A stretch of 64,000 nucleotides of DNA from Candidatus Zixiibacteriota bacterium (GTDB lineage: Bacteria > Zixibacteria > MSB-5A5 > WJJR01): contig DASWIS010000008.1 of NCBI GenBank assembly GCA_036397555.1, positions 734,501 to 798,500 on the forward strand, in the 5' to 3' direction. The notes under the pieces were generated by a model that saw only the letters and a list, made by a program, of their open reading frames with translations, made no database searches and was not told where the DNA came from. The translations under genes were made by a program, and so were the position numbers. Numbering within the stretch: position 1 is the first letter of the stretch; every line of letters starts with the position of its first letter. Positions 50,710 through 59,411 of the stretch are shown here, one piece after another.

Positions 50710-52596
50710 ATGTTTGTAATGGGAACCGCCGGCCATGTCGATCATGGCAAATCGACACTGGTCAAGGTGCTGACCGGGATCGACCCCGACCGCCTGCCCG
50801 AAGAGAAAGAGCGCGGCCTGACCATTGATCTGGGCTTTGCCTGGATGACCACACCATCGGGACGCAGTATCGGCATCGTCGATGTGCCCGGTCACGAACG
50901 CTTTATCCGCAACATGATCGCCGGTGTCGGCGCGATCGACTTCGTCCTGTTGGTCATCGCCGCCGACGACGGATGGATGCCGCAAACTTCGGAGCATCTG
51001 GCCATTCTCGAATACATGGGAATCGAGTGCGGGATTGTGGCGCTCACCAAGTGCGATACGGTCGAACGCGATTGGCTGTATCTGGTGCAAACCGACATCG
51101 CCGCGCGACTGAAGCCGTCCGCCCTGGAATCGGCTCCGATCGTTCCGGTCGATTCGATTTCGGGACATGGGTTGGACGATCTGCGCGCCGCCATCGATGC
51201 GCTGGCCGGATCGCTGTCGCCGCGCCGCGACATCGGCCGTCCGCGGTTATACATCGATCGCGTCTTTGCGATGACCGGACGCGGCGTCGTCGTCACGGGC
51301 ACCCTGATCGACGGCGCACTGCAGGCGGGCCAACAGATCACGATCGCACCGGAGAGTTTCGGCGCCCGCATACGCGACCTGCAGATCCACAAGCAATCGG
51401 TCGCGCGCGCTCAGGCGGGTCATCGCGTGGCGGTCAATCTGTCGGGCGTCGAACGCGCGCAAATGCGCCGGGGACAGTGCCTGGTCGCGAACGACGACAC
51501 CGATACGTACGATCGCTTGTGGGCGGACGTCAGCGTGTGGGCCGACTCCGTCTCGCCATTGGAAACCGGACGCCAGGTGCTGGTGCTGTTGGGAACGTCC
51601 GAAACTGAAGCGTCCGCATTCCCGCTCGATACGGAGCAGATCGCGCCCGGATCGGTCGCGCTGTGCGAACTGCGATTGAAGGAAGCGATTACTGTGCGTC
51701 TGCTCGATCACTTCGTCCTGCGCTGGCCGACGCCGCAGGTCACCGTGGGCGGCGGGACCGTGCTGGATCTCGGCGGAGACAAGCGGATGCGCCGTCAGGA
51801 GCGATTCATCGCGGGATTGCAGCGACGACGTGATCGGAGTCTGATGACGTTTCTTGAGACGGATCTCCAGCGGATGGGATACGTCGCGCACAATGAAGTA
51901 TTGAGAACCGGATTGTGGACCCGCGATCAAATCGCGCAGGGGCTGGATGACTTGATTGCTGCCGGTGCCGTGCAAGATCACGGCGGGCTCCTGTTTTGGT
52001 CCCAACAGTTCGGAACATGGTCGGACGCTATGAAACAGACGCTCGCTGACACGCTCGCGCAACATCCGTACCTCCCCGGCCTCAACCTGAGCGAGTGGGC
52101 AAATCGTGCGCGCGTACCGGCGCCAGCGGCCGAGAAGATCGCGTCGGCCATGCTGGCAAGCGGAGCTGCGAAGCGTAACGCCGAAGTGTTTAGTCTGTCG
52201 GGCCATCAGCAGGCATTGCCGCGGGAATGGGCAGGTGATGAATCGCGGCTGTGGCAATCGCTGTGCGACGGCGGCGCGCAGCCGCCGACGCGCCCCGATC
52301 TTGAAGCGCAATCGCCGCACGCACGGGCGATCATCCAGTACTGGATCGACACCGGCCGCGTGATCAACCTGTCCGATGGGGTGATCTTCCCGTCGGAGTC
52401 GTTCGATGCGATCAGGCAACAAGTCATCGGAGCGCTGCAGTCCGAGGGCGCGCTGACGGCCGGGACGCTCCGTGATCTGTTGGGCACGACGCGAAAGTAT
52501 GCCGTCCCCATTGGCGAGCAATTGGACCGCGAGGGGCTGACCCGACGCGAAGGCGACACGCGCGTGTTGGTCAGGTGCGAGGGAGTATCACGGTGA
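50710..52596 (+). CDS. selB: Selenocysteine-specific elongation factor SelB
   Basis: GTPase that brings Sec-tRNA(Sec) to UGA codons marked by a SECIS hairpin. The 628-residue protein has GHVDHGKS at 8-15, DVPGHERF near 58 and TKCD as guanine motif, followed by EF-Tu-like beta domains, then about 250 residues of winged-helix repeats that bind SECIS (for example [26 protein letters not shown], the last one). ATG 50710 opens the family N terminus. The frame runs on upstream inside selA in another phase. The stop overlaps the amidohydrolase start. Confidence 0.96.
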   Translation: MFVMGTAGHVDHGKSTLVKVLTGIDPDRLPEEKERGLTIDLGFAWMTTPSGRSIGIVDVPGHERFIRNMIAGVGAIDFVLLVIAADDGWMPQTSEHLAILEYMGIECGIVALTKCDTVERDWLYLVQTDIAARLKPSALESAPIVPVDSISGHGLDDLRAAIDALAGSLSPRRDIGRPRLYIDRVFAMTGRGVVVTGTLIDGALQAGQQITIAPESFGARIRDLQIHKQSVARAQAGHRVAVNLSGVERAQMRRGQCLVANDDTDTYDRLWADVSVWADSVSPLETGRQVLVLLGTSETEASAFPLDTEQIAPGSVALCELRLKEAITVRLLDHFVLRWPTPQVTVGGGTVLDLGGDKRMRRQERFIAGLQRRRDRSLMTFLETDLQRMGYVAHNEVLRTGLWTRDQIAQGLDDLIAAGAVQDHGGLLFWSQQFGTWSDAMKQTLADTLAQHPYLPGLNLSEWANRARVPAPAAEKIASAMLASGAAKRNAEVFSLSGHQQALPREWAGDESRLWQSLCDGGAQPPTRPDLEAQSPHARAIIQYWIDTGRVINLSDGVIFPSESFDAIRQQVIGALQSEGALTAGTLRDLLGTTRKYAVPIGEQLDREGLTRREGDTRVLVRCEGVSR

Positions 52597-54188
52597 CGAA
52601 TTCGCCGACGCTGCGATTCATCAACGGATCCATCGTGACGATGGACGTCGACCGTCCGGCCGTCGGCGAAGTCGTAACCCAGGGCGGGCGCATCGTCTGG
52701 ATCGGAAACAGCGGAGATGCGCCCATCGAGTTCCGGCGCGCAAGGACGATTGATCTGAAAGGGCGTCTGCTGCTGCCCGCCTTCACCGATGCGCACACCC
52801 ACTTTCTCAAATGGGCACTCAGTCTCGATACCGTCGATTTGACCGGCGCGACTTCGGTACAGACAGCCCTGAAGCGAATCCGCGGGCATGCCCAGCGATC
52901 ATCGTCCCGCAGTCAATGGCTGACCGGCGCCGGATTTGATGTGAACCTCTGGGGAGGCGTGTCGCCGACGCGTCACATGCTCGACAGAATATGCCCGGAC
53001 CGCCCGGTGGTGATGGAGAGCCACGACGAGCACGCGATGTGGGTCAACTCCGAGACGTTGCGTCGCTGCCGGATCGATCGCGCGACGCCTGATCCCGACG
53101 GCGGCCGCATCGTACGCGACGCACGCGGCGAGCCGACCGGCATGGTCCTGGAAACCGTCTGCAACAGAGTCTGGGAGGCGCTGCCCAAGCCGACACACCG
53201 TGCCATGGAACGGGCCGTTCTCGCCGCACAGCGACGCGCGCACGCGGTGGGTGTCGTCGCCATCGGCGACATGGGCGTCCCGGAGACGCTCTCGGTGTTT
53301 CAGTCATTGCACGACAGTGCCCGGCTCCGCCTCCGATTGTGGAAATCGGTCGCGCTGCACGACATGGACAGTGCCATCGCACTCGGTTTGCGGTCCGGCA
53401 TCGGCAACGAGTGGATCACTATCGGCGCGGTGAAGGTCTTTCTCGATGGCGCGCTCGGTTCACGCACCGCCTGGATGTATCAGTCGTACTCGGGCGACCG
53501 CGCGAATCGCGGGATTTGCCGTCTCGACCAAAACAGGTTCGACGGAGTGGTCCGACGTGCGACCAGCCACGGCCTTTCCATTTGCGTTCATGCGATCGGC
53601 GATGCGGCGGTCGGCGCGGCCATCGACGTCATGCGCAAGTACAACCAACGCTTCCCGCGCTGCCAGCCGCCCCGCATCGAGCACTTGCAGCTCTTGCAGC
53701 CGAACGATCTGAAGAAACTTGTGGGAACCCGCATCATCGCATCGATGCAGCCGTCGCATTTGTTGACCGACCGCGACATCGCCGACCGCCACTGGGGAAC
53801 GCGCGCGCGCAACGCGTTTGCGCTGCGGTCGCTCTGGGATGCCGGAGTTCCGCTGGCATTCGGCTCGGATGTGCCGATTGAACCGCTCTGTCCGCTCGAT
53901 GGCATCGGCGCCGCCGTCCATCGGGCCCGCCCCGACGACAATCGCGGCTCCTGGCACTCACGTCAGCGGTTGTCGGTGTGGGAGGCGGTTTGGGGATTCA
54001 CCGCCGGAGCCGCGTATGCCTGCGGCGGTGGCGAACGACGAGGACGCATTCTTCCGGGTCAACTGGCCGATCTGGTTGTGCTGGATCGCAACATCTTCAC
54101 ATGCCGGCCCGCGGACATCTTTTTGACGAAAGTTGACATGGCCGTAGTCGGCGGTACAATCATGTGGGACAGAGCCAACGCGGGGTGA
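52593..54188 (+). CDS. Amidohydrolase-family protein (YtcJ-like)
   Basis: A 531-residue metal-dependent hydrolase of the amidohydrolase superfamily. The first metal pair is in DAHTHFLKW near residue 70; GDMGVPETL, CVHAIGDAAV and RIEHLQLL carry later metal-binding positions, and a final SDVPIEPLCPLDGIGAAV region with Asp follows. YtcJ-like proteins hydrolyse amides or carbamates; no substrate is evident. GTG 52593 overlaps the selB stop (GTGA), with GGGAG upstream, so translation may be coupled to selB. A link to selenium is not implied. Confidence 0.9.
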   Translation: MTNSPTLRFINGSIVTMDVDRPAVGEVVTQGGRIVWIGNSGDAPIEFRRARTIDLKGRLLLPAFTDAHTHFLKWALSLDTVDLTGATSVQTALKRIRGHAQRSSSRSQWLTGAGFDVNLWGGVSPTRHMLDRICPDRPVVMESHDEHAMWVNSETLRRCRIDRATPDPDGGRIVRDARGEPTGMVLETVCNRVWEALPKPTHRAMERAVLAAQRRAHAVGVVAIGDMGVPETLSVFQSLHDSARLRLRLWKSVALHDMDSAIALGLRSGIGNEWITIGAVKVFLDGALGSRTAWMYQSYSGDRANRGICRLDQNRFDGVVRRATSHGLSICVHAIGDAAVGAAIDVMRKYNQRFPRCQPPRIEHLQLLQPNDLKKLVGTRIIASMQPSHLLTDRDIADRHWGTRARNAFALRSLWDAGVPLAFGSDVPIEPLCPLDGIGAAVHRARPDDNRGSWHSRQRLSVWEAVWGFTAGAAYACGGGERRGRILPGQLADLVVLDRNIFTCRPADIFLTKVDMAVVGGTIMWDRANAG

Positions 54189-54255
54189 TCCGTCACACCG
54201 TTCTGTTTGCTGTTGACGTAGACGCGATTCTCCTCTTGGTTGCAGTTTGACAACG

Positions 54256-55581
54256 ATGCCCAGACAACGCCCCAGAGTCTCGTCCCGCGCGAGCCGACAT
54301 GCGTCGGTGCGTTGCACTGTCGTCTGCCTGTTGTTTGCTGCGACGCTCACCGCCCATGCGTCGGCGGCGACTGTCGATGTCATGACCATCGACGGTCCCA
54401 TCGGTCCGGTGACTGAAATGATGATTGAGGACGCTGTCGAGGAGGCCGAAGAGTCCGGATCCGAAGCGCTCATCATCGAATTGGACACGCCGGGCGGATT
54501 GGTGTCGACCACCAAGAAGATTACGCAAACGATCCTGAAATCGAATGTTCCGGTTGTCGTCTATGTCTCGCCGCAAGGGGCGAGCGCGACATCGGCGGGC
54601 GTGTTCATCCTGATGTCGGCCCATTTCGCGGTCATGGCGCCGGGCACCAACGCCGGCGCCGCGCACCCGGTGTCATTGCAAGGCGAGATGGACTCGACCA
54701 TGTCGCACAAAGCCGAAAGCGATGCCGCCGCGAACATTCGCGCGCTCGCCAAACGGCGCGGGCGCAACGATCACTGGGCCGAACGGGCTGTGCGCGAGTC
54801 CGAATCGCTGACCGCCGATGAGGCGCTCGATTCCAACGCCATCGATTTCATCGCCGCCAATCTCAGCGACCTGCTCGACTCGCTTCACGGACGCACCACC
54901 GATCTGCCGCGCGGCATCGACACATTGAACACCGCCGGGGCGGACGTTCATCGCATTGCGGCATCCTGGCGCGAAAAGGCGCTCGGTGTCATCACCGACC
55001 CCAACATCGCCTATATCCTCATGTCGATCGGCTGGCTGGGCATCATGATGGAGCTGTACAACCCCGGTTCGATCTTCCCCGGCGTGGTCGGCGCCATCTG
55101 CCTGATTCTCGGTTTCTATTCGCTGCAGACGTTGCCGATTAACTATGCCGGACTGTCTTTGATAATCCTGGCCATCATTCTCTTCATCATGGAGGTCAAG
55201 ATCATCAGTCATGGTCTGCTGACCATCGGCGGCGCGATTGCCATGATTATCGGCTCGATGATGCTGATCGATTCTCCCGACCCGGCCGCGCGCGTATCAT
55301 TCACCGTGATCCTCGCCGTGGTCGGCACGACGGTCGCATTCTTCGCTCTCGCCGCCGGTCTCGCATTGAAGGCGCGCCGGCGCAACCCTGTCACCGGCGA
55401 CGAAGGGATGATCGGCCTGACCGGCACCGCGCGCGAGTCCTTTGATACCGTCGGGACCGTCTATGTCGCGGGAGAATACTGGCGCGCGAAGACGTCGCGC
55501 CACATTGAATCAGGCCAGTCCGTACGCGTCGTCGGCAAAGTTGGAATGGAGTTGGTTGTCGAGCCGGCGGGGCCGCCGTAG
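54256..55581 (+). CDS. NfeD-type membrane serine protease (ClpP-class, long form)
   Basis: Membrane protease of the NfeD/SppA-like class, found with stomatin homologues. The protein of about 441 residues has a signal sequence (CTVVCLLFAATLTAHASA), a ClpP-like domain with the nucleophile Ser113 in GASATSAGV and Lys152 in MSHKAESD, then four to five membrane helices (about 250-375) and a C-terminal OB-fold NfeD domain (about 380-441). TTG 54247 is an alternative start. The slipin gene follows 160 bases later. In archaea and bacteria this pair handles membrane-protein quality control. Confidence 0.92.
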   Translation: MPRQRPRVSSRASRHASVRCTVVCLLFAATLTAHASAATVDVMTIDGPIGPVTEMMIEDAVEEAEESGSEALIIELDTPGGLVSTTKKITQTILKSNVPVVVYVSPQGASATSAGVFILMSAHFAVMAPGTNAGAAHPVSLQGEMDSTMSHKAESDAAANIRALAKRRGRNDHWAERAVRESESLTADEALDSNAIDFIAANLSDLLDSLHGRTTDLPRGIDTLNTAGADVHRIAASWREKALGVITDPNIAYILMSIGWLGIMMELYNPGSIFPGVVGAICLILGFYSLQTLPINYAGLSLIILAIILFIMEVKIISHGLLTIGGAIAMIIGSMMLIDSPDPAARVSFTVILAVVGTTVAFFALAAGLALKARRRNPVTGDEGMIGLTGTARESFDTVGTVYVAGEYWRAKTSRHIESGQSVRVVGKVGMELVVEPAGPP

Positions 55582-55595
55582 TCCGGAACGTGCCG

Positions 55596-55636
55596 GTCAG
55601 CCCTTGGGCCGCAGGTCCCGCCACAGCGGGGCTGAC
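55596..55636. repeat. Palindromic repeat with GTCAGCCC/GGGCTGAC arms
   Basis: GTCAGCCC (55596-55603) and GGGCTGAC (55629-55636) pair around 25 bases. The arms match those of the palindrome at 18780-18801. A further perfect TCATCGC-GAA-GCGATGA hairpin directly follows. Confidence 0.6.
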
Positions 55637-55742
55637 GGTCATCGCGAAGCGATGAAGATAGAATGATTGCGGCCGACCGCACGGAAGGTGAGTCGCAGCC
55701 GATTTCATCTGCTAAACTGACTTCAACGAGAGGAAGGAACAC

Positions 55743-56510
55743 ATGCTGCCCATCGGACCGATAACCGTCGCCATCATTGCGCTCATCATCCTGGGGAACG
55801 CCGTACGCATCCTCAAAGAGTACGAACGCGGTGTCATCTTCCGTCTCGGACGCCTGATCGACACCAAGGGGCCGGGGCTGATCCTGCTCATTCCCATCGT
55901 CGACAAGATGCTGCGCGTCGATCTGCGCACGATCACCTTCGATGTGCCGCCGCAGGATGTCATCACGCGCGACAACGTCACCATCAAGGTCAACGCCGTC
56001 GTCTATTTCCGCGTGATGGATGCCAACAAGGCGATCGTCAATGTCGAAAACTATATGGTCGCCACTTCGCAGATCGCGCAGACCACGCTGCGTTCGATCC
56101 TCGGCCAGTTCGAGCTCGATGACCTGCTCTCCAACCGCGAGCACATCAACCAGCAATTGCAGAAAATCATCGACGACCAGACCGAGCCGTGGGGGATCAA
56201 GGTCAGCGTCGTCGAGGTCAAAAACGTCGATCTGCCGGTTGAGATGCAGCGCGCCATCGCGCGTCAGGCCGAGGCCGAACGCGAACGCCGCGCCAAGATC
56301 ATCCACGCCGAGGGCGAACTGCAGGCCTCCGAAAAACTCGCGCAGGCCGCCGAGATCATCGGACGCAACCCGGCGACCCTGCAACTGCGCTACCTGCAGA
56401 CGCTGACTGAAATCGCCGCCGAAAAGAACTCGACGATCATTTTCCCGCTGCCGATCGATCTGATCAAGCCGTTCATCGACATGGCCACGCACCGCCAGCA
56501 GCAGGGGTAG
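55743..56510 (+). CDS. Slipin (stomatin-like SPFH-domain protein)
   Basis: A 255-residue membrane-scaffold protein: one N-terminal hydrophobic segment ([17 protein letters not shown]), then the SPFH/band-7 domain ([30 protein letters not shown] and [20 protein letters not shown]) and a C-terminal coiled coil with [12 protein letters not shown]. It pairs with the upstream NfeD protease, a conserved combination in which the protease cleaves the slipin in an archaeal example. ATG 55743 has AGAGGAAGGAA before it, a strong ribosome binding site. Confidence 0.95.
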   Translation: MLPIGPITVAIIALIILGNAVRILKEYERGVIFRLGRLIDTKGPGLILLIPIVDKMLRVDLRTITFDVPPQDVITRDNVTIKVNAVVYFRVMDANKAIVNVENYMVATSQIAQTTLRSILGQFELDDLLSNREHINQQLQKIIDDQTEPWGIKVSVVEVKNVDLPVEMQRAIARQAEAERERRAKIIHAEGELQASEKLAQAAEIIGRNPATLQLRYLQTLTEIAAEKNSTIIFPLPIDLIKPFIDMATHRQQQG

Positions 56511-56541
56511 GGGGGAGACTGGACGGATGTTCAATTGGAGG

Positions 56542-56603
56542 GTAGGGGCGCGATTCATCGTGCTCGCCAACGGGGGGACGGGCGCAATGAATTGCGCCCC
56601 TAC
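56542..56603. repeat. Inverted-repeat element, GTAGGGGCGC...GCGCCCCTAC
   Basis: The left end (56542-56558, GTAGGGGCGCGATTCAT) matches the reverse complement of the right end (56587-56603, ATGAATTGCGCCCCTAC) at 16 of 17 positions. About 28 bases lie between. Small elements with GTAGGGGCG ends are common between genes in many bacteria; it is not autonomous and no coding part is present. Confidence 0.75.
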
Positions 56604-56684
56604 GACGCGAAGACGACTCGCCCTGACCAGATGCTCGTCGCCCTCGGCGGATGGCCAGGGCTACCCGGCCGATAGGGCTATAAA

Positions 56685-57488
56685 GTGAAGAGCTGGTCGT
56701 TCATCAGCGAAGCGACATTCGTCGCATCTGTGTCGGCTATTATCTATCTAGCAGCGTACAGTTACGAAGAAGCATATTGTAATTACTGGGGTCTGCCCGC
56801 TGAGTTCATTGTAGTTTCAATCGAACGTCTTGCAAATCTGGCCCTGATCGCTATCTCCCTGTTCATGATTTACCTGTTCCCGGCTATTGTGCTTAGTAGA
56901 AACTTGTTTGCACGAATCTCTCGAAGTCCATATCTGCAGATGATGGTCTACCCGCTTCTTGTGACATGTTTTGCGATTCTGACTCTCATTCTGTATCCGA
57001 CTCTTCGCCGGGCGTGGTGGACACTGGCGTTTTTCACTCTCAGCATCTGGGCAATTTGGTTTGGCCTGCCGGCGGTTATTGCGTGGAAGCGAAAAGTCTC
57101 ATACTTGGAAGCCGAAAACGAAACACGTGAAGCAGATAGAGAGTTGGTAACGCCAATTGACTGGATCACTGGCAAATTGGGAGAGATGGGGGCGCCTTTG
57201 ATCTTGTTCCTCCTCTTGGGGTATGTCGCAGCGCCGATGGTGGGCACGATGCAAGCGAAGAGACAGAAGACGTTTCCGGCTCTCGTTCGCGCCTGTGCCC
57301 CGGGCGAAGACAGTTGCCAGGTGATGATAGTGATTAGGAGCTATTCTGATGATGCTTTCTGCGCACTTGCTGACACATGTTCAAATACCGTCACGAGAGG
57401 TATAATCCCGGTGAATTTGAGTGAGTTTGCGCGTGCCGGAGGGACGATACTCAAGGTTCATGCGGGCCCTCTCGAGTTCCCTGACTAG
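56685..57488 (+). CDS. Orphan multi-pass membrane protein
   Basis: Not recognised. The 267-residue protein has an N-terminal segment (about 8-25), two more (about 50-75 and 90-108), one at about 115-135 and one at about 175-195, then a roughly 65-residue end with four Cys (CAPGEDSC and CALADTC), probably outside the membrane. The DNA is visibly less GC-rich than its surroundings, and repeats flank both sides, so it may have been acquired. GTG 56685 has no good ribosome binding site, and ATG codons further in are possible. No partner gene is close. Confidence 0.7.
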   Translation: MKSWSFISEATFVASVSAIIYLAAYSYEEAYCNYWGLPAEFIVVSIERLANLALIAISLFMIYLFPAIVLSRNLFARISRSPYLQMMVYPLLVTCFAILTLILYPTLRRAWWTLAFFTLSIWAIWFGLPAVIAWKRKVSYLEAENETREADRELVTPIDWITGKLGEMGAPLILFLLLGYVAAPMVGTMQAKRQKTFPALVRACAPGEDSCQVMIVIRSYSDDAFCALADTCSNTVTRGIIPVNLSEFARAGGTILKVHAGPLEFPD

Positions 57489-57543
57489 GCCGATTCAAGC
57501 TACCGTGTGGCTGTCGCTGGGTGACCCTGATCGTTCGTCGAAG

Positions 57544-57610
57544 GCCGGGTGCCTGTGACGGAATTCGATCCCCATGTGCCGGGTGCCCATGACGCATCCG
57601 ATCCCTGTGT
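57544..57610. repeat. Two-copy imperfect direct repeat of about 33 bases
   Basis: 57544-57577 and 57578-57610 both begin GCCGGGTGCC, then TGTGACG or CATGACG, then CGATCCC and ATGT or TGTGT. The copies abut. They differ by several substitutions and one base in length. Confidence 0.6.
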
Positions 57611-57614
57611 GCTC

Positions 57615-57630
57615 GCCACATCTGTGGCGG
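57615..57630. other. Perfect 7-bp hairpin
   Basis: CGCCACA and TGTGGCG flank TC. It directly follows the direct repeat and may be part of the same element. Confidence 0.45.
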
Positions 57631-57889
57631 ACATGCGACACCACAAGGCACATCGGCCCCTGCCCTACCCAGCAACCTTCAGCTTCATAACATACTGTCC
57701 CGCAACGTGTAACCCGCCGCGTTATTCCTGACTGCAGCCGCCACGAAAAACCCAAGTCTGCACACGCTCTCTATCAACATACATCACAACCACTTTCGCC
57801 CCTCCCGAAACTTTCTTCCAATTGCCGTTGACTCCCACGCGCCAACCCATTGATTGCTCAGTTTTTCAGGGGGGCAAAACAGAAGATCA

Positions 57890-57906
57890 ATCCGCCGCAG
57901 GCGGAT
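57890..57906 (+). promoter_or_regulatory. Hairpin in the glnA leader
   Basis: ATCCGCC pairs with GGCGGAT around GCA, with GATCAATC-like sequence on both sides, ending four bases before the GAGGGGG ribosome binding region (57911-57918). It might affect initiation. It is not a recognised glutamine or ammonium riboswitch. Confidence 0.35.
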
Positions 57907-57926
57907 CAATCGAGGGGGTCGACCAA

Positions 57927-59252
57927 ATGACCAAAACCAAGGAATCTGTACTTGCCGCCCTGGACGCCAACAACGTCCGCTACATCCGACTTCTCTTCAC
58001 CGACATTCTCGGCCACATGAAGGGGATGTCGATCACCCGCAGCGAAATCGAGCAGGTGCTCGAGGAGGGGCAGGGCTTCGACGGCTCCTCGGTCGAGGGG
58101 TATGTGCGCATCGAGGAATCCGACCTCATGGCGATGCCCGACCTCCGGTCCTTTCGCGTGATCCCATGGGACATCTCCGGCGAAAAGGTCGCGCTGATGT
58201 TCTGCGACATCTTCAATCCTGATGGAACGCCGTTCGATGGTGATCCGCGTTACATCCTGCGCCGGACACTCGAGAAAATCTCCAAGCGCGGCTGGACATT
58301 CTACACCGGGCCGGAAATCGAATACTTCTACTTCCGCAACGCCAACGGCACCGAGTTGCTCGATCACGACGGCTATTTCGACTATTCGACAGTCGACGAA
58401 GGGACTGTCCTGCGCAAGAAGGCCGTCGTCTCGCTGGAGCAGATCGGTATTCCCGTCGAGTGCTCGCACCACGAGGTCGCGCCATCGCAGCACGAGATCG
58501 ATTTGCGCTACCAGGACGCATTGACCATGGCGGATTTCGCCATGCTCTATCGCTTCGTCATCAAGGAACTCGCGCTGAAGGCGGGCGCCTACGCGTCGTT
58601 TATGCCCAAGCCGATCTTCGGTCAGAACGGATCGGGCATGCACGTGCACCAGTCGCTGTTCGAAGACGGCCGCAATCTGTTCTTCGATCCCAAGGACCCG
58701 TACCATCTCTCGGCCGTCGCGCGGCACTACATCGCCGGGCTTTTGGCGCATGTTCGCGAGTTTACCATGGTGACCAATCAGTGGGTCAATTCATACAAGC
58801 GGCTGGTCTCCGGATACGAAGCGCCGGTCTATATCTCCTGGGGACGGCGCAACCGTTCCTCGCTGGTCCGCGTGCCGATGTATCGTGTCGGCAAGGAGAA
58901 GGCCACGCGCGTCGAACTGCGTTCGGCCGATCCGGCGTGCAATCCCTATCTCGCGTTCGCCTGCATGCTGGCAGCGGGTCTCGACGGCATCGACAAGAAG
59001 ACACCGTTGGCCGAGCCGATCGAGCAGAACATCTTCCACATGTCCGAGGAAGAACGCGAACGCCGCAAGATCGTCGGGCTGCCCGGATCGCTGGAGGAAG
59101 CGCGCGAGGTGACCTCGAAATCGACGCTCATCCGCGAGACACTGGGCGAGCACATCTTCAACACCCTGATGGCCAACAAACGGCTGGAGTGGGACCGTTA
59201 CCGGATTCACGTGACCGACCACGAGCTGGCGACGTATCTTCCGGTGCTGTAG
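57927..59252 (+). CDS. glnA: Glutamine synthetase, type I (short form)
   Basis: Makes glutamine from glutamate, ammonia and ATP. The 441-residue protein has RLLFTDILGHMKG and QGFDGSSVEGYVRIEESDL, metal- and ATP-binding EIEYFY, HEVAPSQHEIDLRY, MPKPIFGQNGSGMHVHQSL, and SWGRRNRSSLVRVP near the ammonium site. The NLYDLPPE-type adenylylation site of the longer GSI-beta group is absent (EQNIFHMSEEER at that place), so this is GSI-alpha, regulated mainly by feedback. ATG 57927 follows GAGGGGG; the frame is open from 57822. Confidence 0.96.
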   Translation: MTKTKESVLAALDANNVRYIRLLFTDILGHMKGMSITRSEIEQVLEEGQGFDGSSVEGYVRIEESDLMAMPDLRSFRVIPWDISGEKVALMFCDIFNPDGTPFDGDPRYILRRTLEKISKRGWTFYTGPEIEYFYFRNANGTELLDHDGYFDYSTVDEGTVLRKKAVVSLEQIGIPVECSHHEVAPSQHEIDLRYQDALTMADFAMLYRFVIKELALKAGAYASFMPKPIFGQNGSGMHVHQSLFEDGRNLFFDPKDPYHLSAVARHYIAGLLAHVREFTMVTNQWVNSYKRLVSGYEAPVYISWGRRNRSSLVRVPMYRVGKEKATRVELRSADPACNPYLAFACMLAAGLDGIDKKTPLAEPIEQNIFHMSEEERERRKIVGLPGSLEEAREVTSKSTLIRETLGEHIFNTLMANKRLEWDRYRIHVTDHELATYLPVL

Positions 59253-59301
59253 ACATGGCCTGCTCATCTCAATGGTAGCATTACAGTCGAAAAAATGTGC
59301 A

Positions 59302-59323
59302 GGCCAGGCGTCCTCGCCTGGCC
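59302..59323. repeat. Perfect 9-bp palindrome, GGCCAGGCG type
   Basis: GGCCAGGCG and CGCCTGGCC flank TCCT. No T-run follows. It lies between glnA and gatA and resembles dispersed extragenic palindromes, perhaps acting as an mRNA end. Confidence 0.65.
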
Positions 59324-59411
59324 CATCCCCCGCGCCTCCCTCCGCGACACTCGGTACCTTCGGCCGAGGGCGGGTGGTGTGCACACTTCTCACGGTTGAG
59401 CATCGCACCAC

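Larger units (their letters stand above)
57489..57926. other. 438-base intergenic region with direct repeat and hairpins, before glnA
   Basis: No supported gene. The first part holds an imperfect 33-base direct repeat (57544-57610) and a perfect hairpin (57615-57630); the last part holds a hairpin (57890-57906) just before the glnA ribosome binding site. A TTGACT near 57829 has no clear -10 partner. Confidence 0.6.
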
